Part shown: positions 51,301 through 57,023 of the stretch, piece by piece
Position numbering within the stretch: the first letter of the stretch is position 1
Layout: each line of letters opens with the position of its first letter
NCBI GenBank assembly: GCA_023144635.1
Contig: JAGLFH010000032.1
Location: forward strand, 1-57,023
DNA length: 57,023 nt
Direction of reading: 5' to 3'
DNA from: Candidatus Auribacterota bacterium
GTDB lineage: Bacteria > Auribacterota > JAFGBW01 > JAFGJP01
The notes under the pieces: model-generated
Database searches by the model: none
Seen by the model: only the letters and a program-made list of their open reading frames with translations
Told to the model about the DNA's origin: nothing
Made by a program: the position numbers and the translations under genes

Positions 51301-51739
51301 ATATTTAAATAATCCTCAAAAGACATCGGAAGTTATTAAAGACGGATGGTACGTTACTGGAGATATAGGCTGTATAGATGAAAATGGTTTTATTATTATT
51401 ACTGATAGGCTTAGCCGGTTTAGTAAAATAGGTGGTGAAATGGTACCTCATATAAAAATTGAAGAAGAAATATTGAATATAGAGGGATCAACAGAACAAA
51501 CCTGTGTTGTGACCTCTGTTTCTGATGAACGTAAAGGAGAAAAACTGATAGTCCTTTATAAAAATGAAATGAATGTTAAAGCAATTTGGGAAAAGTTAAA
51601 TCAAAGCACATTTCCAAAATTATGGATACCTAAAAAAGAAAACTTTTATAAAATAGAATCTATTCCTGTACTTGGCACAGGGAAGCTTGATCTTAGAGAA
51701 ATAAAGGAACTAGCAAAAAAAATAACATTTTCTAAATAA
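48323..51739 (+). CDS. LplT-PlsC-acyl ligase fusion (lysophospholipid import and reacylation)
   Basis: A 1138-residue fusion of three units. Residues 1-405 are an MFS transporter of LplT type (FLGAFNDNAFKF, 12 helices). Residues about 415-600 are PlsC acyltransferase (NHVSYVDH with His441 and Asp446; FAEGELTRTG). Residues about 640-1138 are an AMP-forming ligase (IFSSGSTGEPKG near 780, YGATELSP, VTGDIG, and a terminal catalytic lysine in GTGKLDL). E. coli encodes these as LplT and Aas: the flippase brings lysophospholipid in, the ligase charges a fatty acid on ACP, and the acyltransferase repairs the lipid. Here all are one chain. It follows the MarR gene by 11 bases. Confidence 0.92.
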   Translation: MKNKSCSNLSFKALMITQFLGAFNDNAFKFIITILAVNRAVTSHAGARNASIMGALFIVPFIIFSSYAGYLADRFSKRKITVLSKIAEVVVMCLAFLALMSGNLVFIAFVLFLMATQSTFFSPAKYGILPELLDDANLSKGNGYLQMWTFLAIILGTAAGGKLLHLFDTNIANTVLVFIGLAVAGTISSLFITKVPPSGSKKKFQINALKDTLLVVKEIKHDKALYLTLLAISYFWFLGIVFQLNCVVYANKFLMLPDSRSSDLFVAISIGIGMGSLLAGRWSGKKVEFGLVPLGAIGLSIFCILLGLPVFSYKTILFVLFLLGLASGLFIVPLNAFFQQMSPNEKRGEYLACMNIVTSLAMLAGSLMLFVFGDIFRFTAPQIFLLLGILSVIVTAYIFMTLPDSFVRFCNWLMTHTIYRIKIRGLDNVPKEGGALLVCNHVSYVDHMIISASIQRHIRYMMYRGFYNKPLLKPFCKMMKAIPVSLNDSPKTIIKSLQVAKKAVMEGNLVCIFAEGELTRTGNMLPFSRGFEYIMKDIDAPIIPVYLDRIWGSIFSVEREKIVWTIPKVLPIPVTIIFGQPMPASSKTYQVRIAVQELSTDAFKIRGKDQKKIHIAFIKEAKRHPFKFCMADSTKMVLNYVLTLAGVLTLRKKLFSKKDDDGLDEMIGVLLPASCMASIVNGAILFAGKIPVNLNFTVSKTNMESAIEQCNMKTVITSRIFLKKIKIDENDKMIFLEDIRGEITKKDKFFSAIAAFIYPSFLIEWLFVGGNKYDVNDTATVIFSSGSTGEPKGIMLSHGNIFSNIEAIYQILHLKSNDVIMAALPFFHSFGFTATLCFPVGVGIGVVYHTNPMDAGTIGELTEKYKATIIMGTPTFFSAYVRKCSPKQFESLRLAIVGAEKLKESLDVKFYEKYGIAPFEGYGATELSPIVSMGVPDYVSADKNIHQLGNKKGSVGHPVPGVAVKAVRADTFELLPFGEEGLLLVKGPNVMKGYLNNPQKTSEVIKDGWYVTGDIGCIDENGFIIITDRLSRFSKIGGEMVPHIKIEEEILNIEGSTEQTCVVTSVSDERKGEKLIVLYKNEMNVKAIWEKLNQSTFPKLWIPKKENFYKIESIPVLGTGKLDLREIKELAKKITFSK

Positions 51740-51857
51740 ACAATCAGTGAAACAACCCGGGCAAATGTTTTATCCTGCTTGAACCTTTATCTAAAACATG
51801 ATATAAAGTTTAGAACATAAAATTAATCTAGAATCATAAATAAATGGAGGCTAAGTT

Positions 51858-52403
51858 ATGAAAATATTTTTGTTGCTTTTTTTATTGGGTCTTTTTGTTA
51901 GTGATGCTTCAGCAGATGAAAAAAGGACTTATGGAGGTATTGTTGTCTTTGAAACTACTCAGGGTACTCTAGAGATTAAACTTATGCCGGAAGTTGCTCC
52001 AAAAACTTGCGAAAATTTCGTTAGACTTATAGAAAAAGGCTATTATGACGGTCTTATTTTTCATCGTGTAATTAAAGGGTTTATGATACAGGGTGGCGAC
52101 CCTACCGGAACAGGCAAAGGTGGTAATTCTATATGGGGAGCACCTTTTGAAGATGAAGTAACGGCAGATATCCAATTTGATAAAAAGGGACTTCTTGCTA
52201 TGGCTAATGCAGGCCCCAACACTAATGGAAGCCAGTTTTTTATTACAACTGTCAAAACACCATGGTTAAATATGAAACATACTATTTTTGGCGAAGTTAT
52301 ATCAGGCTATGATGCTGTTGAAAAGTTAGAAAATATTGCAAAAGGTTCAAATGATAAGCCAGTAGATGAACAAAAAATTATAAAAGCATATATGAAAAAA
52401 TGA
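51858..52403 (+). CDS. Secreted cyclophilin-type peptidyl-prolyl isomerase
   Basis: A 181-residue protein with a signal peptide (IFLLLFLLGLFVSDASA) and a cyclophilin domain. The active-site landmarks are FHRVIKGFMIQGGDPTGTG, MANAGPNTNGSQFFIT and WLNMKHTIFGEV. It catalyses proline isomerisation during folding of periplasmic or outer-membrane proteins. A ribosome site AATGGAGGC precedes the ATG. Eighteen bases after its stop a TlpA-like gene begins, preceded by AAGGAGG, and both may be co-transcribed as an export-and-folding pair ending in a strong terminator. Confidence 0.95.
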   Translation: MKIFLLLFLLGLFVSDASADEKRTYGGIVVFETTQGTLEIKLMPEVAPKTCENFVRLIEKGYYDGLIFHRVIKGFMIQGGDPTGTGKGGNSIWGAPFEDEVTADIQFDKKGLLAMANAGPNTNGSQFFITTVKTPWLNMKHTIFGEVISGYDAVEKLENIAKGSNDKPVDEQKIIKAYMKK

Positions 52404-52420
52404 TATTAAGGAGGAATAAT

Positions 52421-52912
52421 ATGAAAAAAGGAATTTTATTTATCCTATTTTTAGCTTTAATAATGTCTGTTTCAACTTTATCTTATTCTAGATCAAGTAA
52501 GTCTTTAGTAGGTAAAAAACCTCCTGAAATAAAAGCAGAATCATGGGTGAACACTACACCATTATCTTTGGCAGGTTTGAAGGGAAAAGTGGTTGTTGTA
52601 GAATTTTGGGCAACATGGTGTCCCCCTTGCCGGTCATCAATCCCTCATTTAATAAAACTTTATAATGCAAATAAAAGTAAGGGATTGGTGCTGATATCTC
52701 TTACAAATGAGAAAAAACGTGAGATCCGTTCATTTGTTAGAAAGAATAAAATGACATATCCTATTGGCGCAGGTAGTTCTACATCTAATTTATATGGTGT
52801 TTCAGGTATTCCACATGCAGTTGTTATTGGAAGAGATGGGAAAGTTGTTTGGGAAGGCCACCCTATGAGTGGTCTTGACGGAGCTGTTAAAAAAGCGCTT
52901 AGTTCTAAATAA
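52421..52912 (+). CDS. TlpA/ResA-like secreted thioredoxin-fold protein
   Basis: Read from ATG 52421, directly after AAGGAGGAATAAT, the product has 163 residues (an ATG at 52400 overlaps the preceding stop but would include the ribosome site). A signal helix (ILFILFLALIMSVSTL) is followed by a thioredoxin domain with WATWCPPCR (Cys67 and Cys70) and VSGIPHAVVIGRDGK. It is a periplasmic disulfide reductant or oxidant. It is the paralogue of the gene at 43974, with a more canonical WCPPC active site. Here it pairs with a cyclophilin, suggesting a role in folding of exported proteins. Confidence 0.93.
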   Translation: MKKGILFILFLALIMSVSTLSYSRSSKSLVGKKPPEIKAESWVNTTPLSLAGLKGKVVVVEFWATWCPPCRSSIPHLIKLYNANKSKGLVLISLTNEKKREIRSFVRKNKMTYPIGAGSSTSNLYGVSGIPHAVVIGRDGKVVWEGHPMSGLDGAVKKALSSK

Positions 52913-52941
52913 ATGTAAGAAAACTATTATAAAATCTGACC

Positions 52942-52984
52942 AAAGCGAGAATAACCGGATAAAACGGCTATTCTCGCTTTTTTT
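52942..52984 (+). terminator. Rho-independent terminator
   Basis: AAAGCGAGAATA (52942-52953) pairs with TATTCTCGCTTT (52969-52980); CCG and CGG extend the stem around the loop, and a T-run reaches 52984. It lies 30 bases beyond the TlpA-like stop and is among the best intrinsic terminators in the window. Confidence 0.93.
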
Positions 52985-53108
52985 ATAATAGTGTAATCTT
53001 TTATCAGATATAAAAAGATATTGAAGACATATGAAATTTGTTTATAATAAGTACTTTTTATTTTAAAAGATAAGTTCAAGGTTGTTTATAAAAAGAGGAT
53101 TTTTAAGT

Positions 53109-54917
53109 ATGCCTTTTGAAATATTTTATATGCAGATAGTTTGTTTGGGATTGCTTGTCACTTTTGCTCATTACGGCAGCAAGATCACACGAAAGCTAAA
53201 AATTGGTGAAGTAATAGGACAGGTTTTAGGCGGGCTTGTTGTAGGTCCTGTATTGATTTTTCTTTTTGAAAATAGATTTCCTGCTTATCGCACAGCATTA
53301 CACACACTTCACTTCTTTACATTTGTTTTCTTGAGCCTTATTGCTTTTGGTATTGGAGATGAACTTTCTTTTGATAAGCTTAAAAAAATAGGAAAAAGTG
53401 TTCTTGTAATGAGTCTTGTAGAAGGTTTTGTTACTTGGGTTTGTATAACGCTTACTTTTCTTTATCTGGGTTTTGAACCTATCTATGCCATTATTATTGG
53501 AAGTATAGGTGTTGCGACTGCGCCGGCGGCAACTTTTGTAATTATGAATAGGCTTGGTATCTCAGGAAAATTGAGAAGTGTTCTCGGAGGAGTAGTTGTA
53601 CTTGATGATGTTATTGAAATAGTCATTTTTTCTATAGCGACACAGATTGCTATAACGATCAAAAAAAGCGGTGGAATAACATTAAGTAACCTTGCTTTAC
53701 CTGTTGCTAAGGAAATGATTTTTGCGCTTTTACTGGGATTTGTTATTTTTATTATACTTCGATTTGCTATTGACAGGAGATGGCTGAAAAAAAGAGAGGC
53801 AGGAAAGAGGGTACTTGGACCGGAATTTTTATCAAGGCTTATTTCAGAACTTCCCGGGCCTTCTGTAGAAGTTTTTATTATAGTTTCCGGAATAGTTTCT
53901 CTCGGTGTTGGTCTAGCGATGCATTTTCATCTTCCTTTTTTAATAACAGCAGTTAGTGCCGGTGTACTGATATCAAACTTCTATAGCAGGGATGTTTTTA
54001 GATCTCTTAGTATAGAAAATGCAACTTCTATGTATTCTCTTATCTTTTTTGCGCTTATAGGTGCAAATATAGAAATTGATGCTTTTCATCCAGAAAACTT
54101 TGTCTTTATTGCTGCGTATATAATAGCCCGGTCAGTAGGAAAAATAGGGGGTACATGGCTTGGATGCAAGATGTCTAGACAATCAAAAAGGTTGACCCAG
54201 ATGCTCCCAAAACTTATGCTTCCTCAGGCTGGAGTTGCTGCAGTTGAAGCATTTTTTGTTGCTAATGTACTAGGAAAAGAAGGACAGCAAATACTTGGTA
54301 TTATTCTTCCTGGTCTGATATTTTTTGAAATTGTGGGTATTTTGATGTCTGAAAGGACTCTCCTTAAATGGCGCTCATGGGAAACAGGTGGAGGAGATCT
54401 TTTAGAGGGAGAAGAAGATTTAATACGTAATAAAATAAATAAAGAGAAATTGAGTATTTATGAATTACTTGATCTGGAATGCATGCGCGTTCCTTTTGAA
54501 GTTGAATCAAAGGGTGAGTCCATATGGAAGCTTATTCAAATACTTCATTCAGTAGGGCGAATTGATAACCCAGGAGAAGTTCTTGAAATAATTCTCGAAA
54601 GAGAACGTCAGGGAGGGGTCACGCTTGGAAAAGGTATTGCTATTTTGCATGGAAGGCTACCAAATTTACATCAACCCGTAATTGCCCTTGGGGTTCTCCC
54701 TCATGGGAAAAGTGTTAATTTTGACGGTGCTATGGATGAACCAGTAAATATCATTTATCTTGTATTATCACCCGCAGAAAAACCTGAATTACATCTTCAG
54801 GTGCTTGCTGCGATTGCTAAGCTTCTAAGTGTACCTAATGTTCGTTCCCGCTTACATAATGCAACTAATGAAGTAGAAGCTCTTAAAATAATAAAGAAAC
54901 ATTCTGCCCATAAATAA
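53109..54917 (+). CDS. CPA2 cation/proton antiporter fused to a PTS EIIA-like domain
   Basis: From ATG 53109, ten bases or so after AGAGGA, the protein has 602 residues. Residues 1-420 are a CPA2 Na+(K+)/H+ antiporter of about 12 helices, with RKLKIGEVIGQVLGGLVVGP near the start and GVATAPAATFVIMNR in the ion-binding region. Residues about 450-602 form a PTS EIIA (PtsN-type) domain, with GKGIAILHGR in place of the usual GxGIAxPH; the phospho-His (514) is kept. PtsN-like domains let phosphorylation state regulate cation transport. No PTS genes lie nearby. An upstream TTG was rejected as start. Confidence 0.88.
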   Translation: MPFEIFYMQIVCLGLLVTFAHYGSKITRKLKIGEVIGQVLGGLVVGPVLIFLFENRFPAYRTALHTLHFFTFVFLSLIAFGIGDELSFDKLKKIGKSVLVMSLVEGFVTWVCITLTFLYLGFEPIYAIIIGSIGVATAPAATFVIMNRLGISGKLRSVLGGVVVLDDVIEIVIFSIATQIAITIKKSGGITLSNLALPVAKEMIFALLLGFVIFIILRFAIDRRWLKKREAGKRVLGPEFLSRLISELPGPSVEVFIIVSGIVSLGVGLAMHFHLPFLITAVSAGVLISNFYSRDVFRSLSIENATSMYSLIFFALIGANIEIDAFHPENFVFIAAYIIARSVGKIGGTWLGCKMSRQSKRLTQMLPKLMLPQAGVAAVEAFFVANVLGKEGQQILGIILPGLIFFEIVGILMSERTLLKWRSWETGGGDLLEGEEDLIRNKINKEKLSIYELLDLECMRVPFEVESKGESIWKLIQILHSVGRIDNPGEVLEIILERERQGGVTLGKGIAILHGRLPNLHQPVIALGVLPHGKSVNFDGAMDEPVNIIYLVLSPAEKPELHLQVLAAIAKLLSVPNVRSRLHNATNEVEALKIIKKHSAHK

Positions 54918-55035
54918 TAACATTTTTAATCCTTATTTTTAGCAGCCAACTTTATTTTAAAGCTTTAATATGATATTCTTTACATTACATAAATAATTGT
55001 TTGGTTTGTTTTTAAAATGTTTTATAGGAAATATG

Positions 55036-56145
55036 ATGTTAGAAAATAACGGATCTGGATTAAGCATAGCTTATTTTATTTCTCCTCATGGATTTGGACA
55101 TGCTGCCCGTGCTTGTGCTGTTATATCTGCATTGCTTGAAAATGAGCCTTCTATTACATTTGAGATATTTACGACCGTTCCTGCTTGGTTCTTTAAAGAT
55201 TCTTTTGTCGCATCATTTAACTATCATAAAATCAAAACAGATATCGGGCTTGTACAGGATAGTCCTGTAAAAGAAGATCTAAATAAGACCATAGAAGCGC
55301 TTGAAAACTATATACCGTTTAAGCAATCAGTGATAGATGAACTTACTAAGAAGGTTATCAAAGCCAAATGCAAACTGATAATATGTGATATAGCTCCACT
55401 TGGAATAGAAGTTTCAAAAAAAAGCGGGATACGATCACTATTAATAGAAAATTTTATGTGGGATTGGATATATGAGGGATACTCAAAATACGATAAAAGG
55501 ATAATTTCATATGCGGAATACTATTCTAATATTTTTAAAAAGGCTGATCATCATATTCAGACAGAACCGGTGTGTTTGTTTACTGAAGCTGATATTGTAA
55601 CAAACCCTGTTTGCAGAAATCCTTTAAAGAATAAAAAGGATATTAGAAACAGGTTAAAAATACCAGATGAAAAAAAAATGATCCTTATTTCTATGGGAGG
55701 AGTACGTGAACAGTATGATTTTTTAGAAAAACTTAAAAAGTATACTGATATGTGTTTTGTGATTCCGGGAGGCAGCGAATCTTTTAAAATAGAAGATAAT
55801 CTTGTGCTTATTCCGTTTCACAGTGATTTTTACCATCCTTCTTTAGTTGCATCTTCTGATGGAGTAATAGGAAAAGCAGGTTACAGCACACTTTCTGAAG
55901 CTTACTGGGCAGGTGTACCTTTTATGTATATTACACGTAAAAAGTTTTGTGAATCAGAAGTCCTTGATAAATATATTCAAAAAAATATGCATGGAATATC
56001 TATGACAGAAGAAGAATATCAAAAAGGTGAGTGGGTATCTAAAATTCAAAAGCTTGTAGAGCTACCAACAATTAAGCGGAAAGGGACAAACGGAGCTTAT
56101 CAAATAGCAGAGTTTATTACTAATCTTCTTCAAAAAAATAAATGA
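55036..56145 (+). CDS. GT-B glycosyltransferase (MurG/UDP-glycosyltransferase-like)
   Basis: A 369-residue protein read from ATG 55036, six bases after AGGA; an ATG one codon earlier is a weaker choice. It has a GT-B two-domain layout: N-terminal SPHGFGHAARACAVISAL (glycine-rich, as in MurG-like enzymes), a linker, then MILISMGGVREQYDF and the sugar-nucleotide region VIGKAGYSTLSEAYWAGVPFMYI. That last segment matches the MurG/UGT donor-binding signature. There is no signal or membrane helix. It precedes a secreted glycoside hydrolase by 44 bases. Donor and acceptor cannot be read. Confidence 0.8.
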   Translation: MLENNGSGLSIAYFISPHGFGHAARACAVISALLENEPSITFEIFTTVPAWFFKDSFVASFNYHKIKTDIGLVQDSPVKEDLNKTIEALENYIPFKQSVIDELTKKVIKAKCKLIICDIAPLGIEVSKKSGIRSLLIENFMWDWIYEGYSKYDKRIISYAEYYSNIFKKADHHIQTEPVCLFTEADIVTNPVCRNPLKNKKDIRNRLKIPDEKKMILISMGGVREQYDFLEKLKKYTDMCFVIPGGSESFKIEDNLVLIPFHSDFYHPSLVASSDGVIGKAGYSTLSEAYWAGVPFMYITRKKFCESEVLDKYIQKNMHGISMTEEEYQKGEWVSKIQKLVELPTIKRKGTNGAYQIAEFITNLLQKNK

Positions 56146-56189
56146 GTTTTTTTAATATAAAAAACGTTTTGATTACATAAGGAAAGATT

Positions 56190-57023
56190 ATGAATAAAAA
56201 AATCTATTGTTTTTATCTGATGTTGTTTTTTCTGGCTTTGCCCCGTTTCCTTTATTCTTCCGAATGCAGAATAAACCAAAAAAAAGGTAAATGGTATATT
56301 GAAAAAGATGGCTCTCCCTTTGATCTTAAAGGAGTAGGCTGTGCCCTGCAAATTGGGAAAAGCGGTATAGATTATTTACAAATAGCAAAAGAGCTTGGTG
56401 CAAATACTGTAAGAACATGGGGAATAAAGGATAATACAAAGTCTTATCTTGATGAAGCTGAAAAACTTGGCCTGAAAGTTGATGTAGGTATATGGCTTAA
56501 ACATTGTAATCCAGATAAGGGGAGCAAAGTTTTTAGTTATATTAATAATGAAAAGGAATTAAAAAGAATAGAATCAAAAATATTATCAGATATAAAAAAG
56601 TTTAAAGATCATCCTGCTGTTTTAATGTGGAATGTAGGAAATGAGGTGCTTCATTTTACTAAAGATGAAGATGAACATATTGCTTTTTGTAAATTTCTTG
56701 AAAGAGTTTTTAAAAAAATAAAAGAAATCGATAGATCTCATCCTGTTATGTATACTTTTGCAGGAAAGAAACATTTTCATTATCTTAAAAAATATGTCCC
56801 AAGCATTGATATTATTGGTGTAAATACTTATAGCGATATTGATGGTATTTATCAGGAACTAAAGAGACTAAAAATTGCAAAGCCTTTTATTATTACGGAA
56901 TCGGAACCGTATGGGCCGTGGGATTCAAAAAAAGATAAATTTGGGATGAGAATAGATATAAGTGATTATGAAAAGGCATTTAGATATCAATATCATTTGG
57001 AAGAGAAAGAGAGATTAAAAGGA
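56190..57023 (+). CDS. Secreted clan GH-A glycoside hydrolase (3' end outside window)
   Basis: The frame opens at ATG 56190, behind GGAAAG, and runs without a stop to the last base, giving 278 residues. A signal peptide (IYCFYLMLFFLALPRFLYS) is followed by a (beta/alpha)8 barrel start: SPFDLKGVG, ELGANTVRTWG, GLKVDVGIWLKH, then VLMWNVGNEV with the Asn-Glu acid/base pair of clan GH-A, and IDIIGVNTYSD. The next strand, PFIITESEPYGPWD, carries the candidate nucleophile Glu. Families GH2 and GH5 and relatives share this pattern. The C-terminus is missing. It probably cleaves an external beta-glycan. Confidence 0.85.
   Translation, partial: MNKKIYCFYLMLFFLALPRFLYSSECRINQKKGKWYIEKDGSPFDLKGVGCALQIGKSGIDYLQIAKELGANTVRTWGIKDNTKSYLDEAEKLGLKVDVGIWLKHCNPDKGSKVFSYINNEKELKRIESKILSDIKKFKDHPAVLMWNVGNEVLHFTKDEDEHIAFCKFLERVFKKIKEIDRSHPVMYTFAGKKHFHYLKKYVPSIDIIGVNTYSDIDGIYQELKRLKIAKPFIITESEPYGPWDSKKDKFGMRIDISDYEKAFRYQYHLEEKERLKG

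Noticed and set aside
1..57023. tRNA, rRNA or riboswitch genes
   Set aside because: No cloverleaf, ribosomal RNA signature or known riboswitch core was recognised by eye on either strand; covariance-model scanning was not possible.

Overview
This window is strongly AT-rich by eye and bacterial. It encodes an outer-membrane porin, several secreted proteins, Trk and Feo uptake systems, lysophospholipid-recycling enzymes and many c-di-GMP and two-component proteins. That set implies a free-living, Gram-negative, motile or surface-responsive bacterium. No rRNA, tRNA or taxonomically decisive gene was seen. The gene style (HDOD, PilZ and multi-receiver proteins, a secreted TPR protein, and intergenic repeats of a kind met in uncultivated-lineage genomes) suggests a candidate phylum such as Omnitrophota or a neighbour, but this is a low-confidence guess.

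Layout. 1-6.2 kb: a signalling run in one direction (HD-GYP end, two HDOD proteins, a receiver-DHp protein without an ATPase, a complete receiver-kinase, a duplicated-domain sensor with a CxxC tail). 6.5-10.6 kb: GH65 phosphorylase, GT4 glycosyltransferase and a minimal MscS channel, possibly an osmolyte module. 10.8-17.5 kb: a membrane-anchored EEP hydrolase, a transmembrane Ser/Thr kinase with a periplasmic solute-binding sensor, a C39-like peptidase with LysE exporter, a small monooxygenase-fold protein and a PilZ-receiver protein. 17.9-20.8 kb: TrkH/TrkA potassium uptake. 21-26 kb: Ste24-type protease, a large secreted (alpha/alpha)-toroid protein and a tandem pair of secreted carbohydrate-binding-like proteins. 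26.4-28.5 kb: acyl-CoA synthetase and a small protein.

29-35.7 kb is a metal-uptake island: DUF1007 and NicO transporter, a DtxR-type regulator, then FeoA-FeoA-FeoB, a Cys-rich FeoB-associated peptide, an unknown 70-aa protein, a DUF2292 protein and an outer-membrane porin ending at a strong terminator. Two near-identical palindromes (GTTAGA-N4-TCTAAM) precede the regulator and feoA and are predicted operators.

35.8-44 kb is a second c-di-GMP block: two diguanylate cyclases (one with three receivers), four single-domain PilZ proteins and a secreted TPR protein. 44-57 kb holds an M42 aminopeptidase, DUF6508 protein, PlsC acyltransferase, a MarR regulator with a clear palindromic operator ahead of a 1138-aa LplT-PlsC-AMP-ligase fusion, a secreted cyclophilin, two TlpA-like redoxins, a CPA2 antiporter fused to a PTS-EIIA domain, a GT-B glycosyltransferase and the start of a clan-A glycoside hydrolase.

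Between these genes, nearly every large gap carries pieces of a shared set of mosaic repeats. One composite element (A) recurs four times with its sub-blocks in the same order, a second (B) twice. A hairpin common to both occurs seven times, and the two types differ by compensatory base-pair changes, so the fold itself appears to matter. These repeats are the least explained structure in the window, together with the kinase with a solute-binding sensor and the porin inside the Feo operon.
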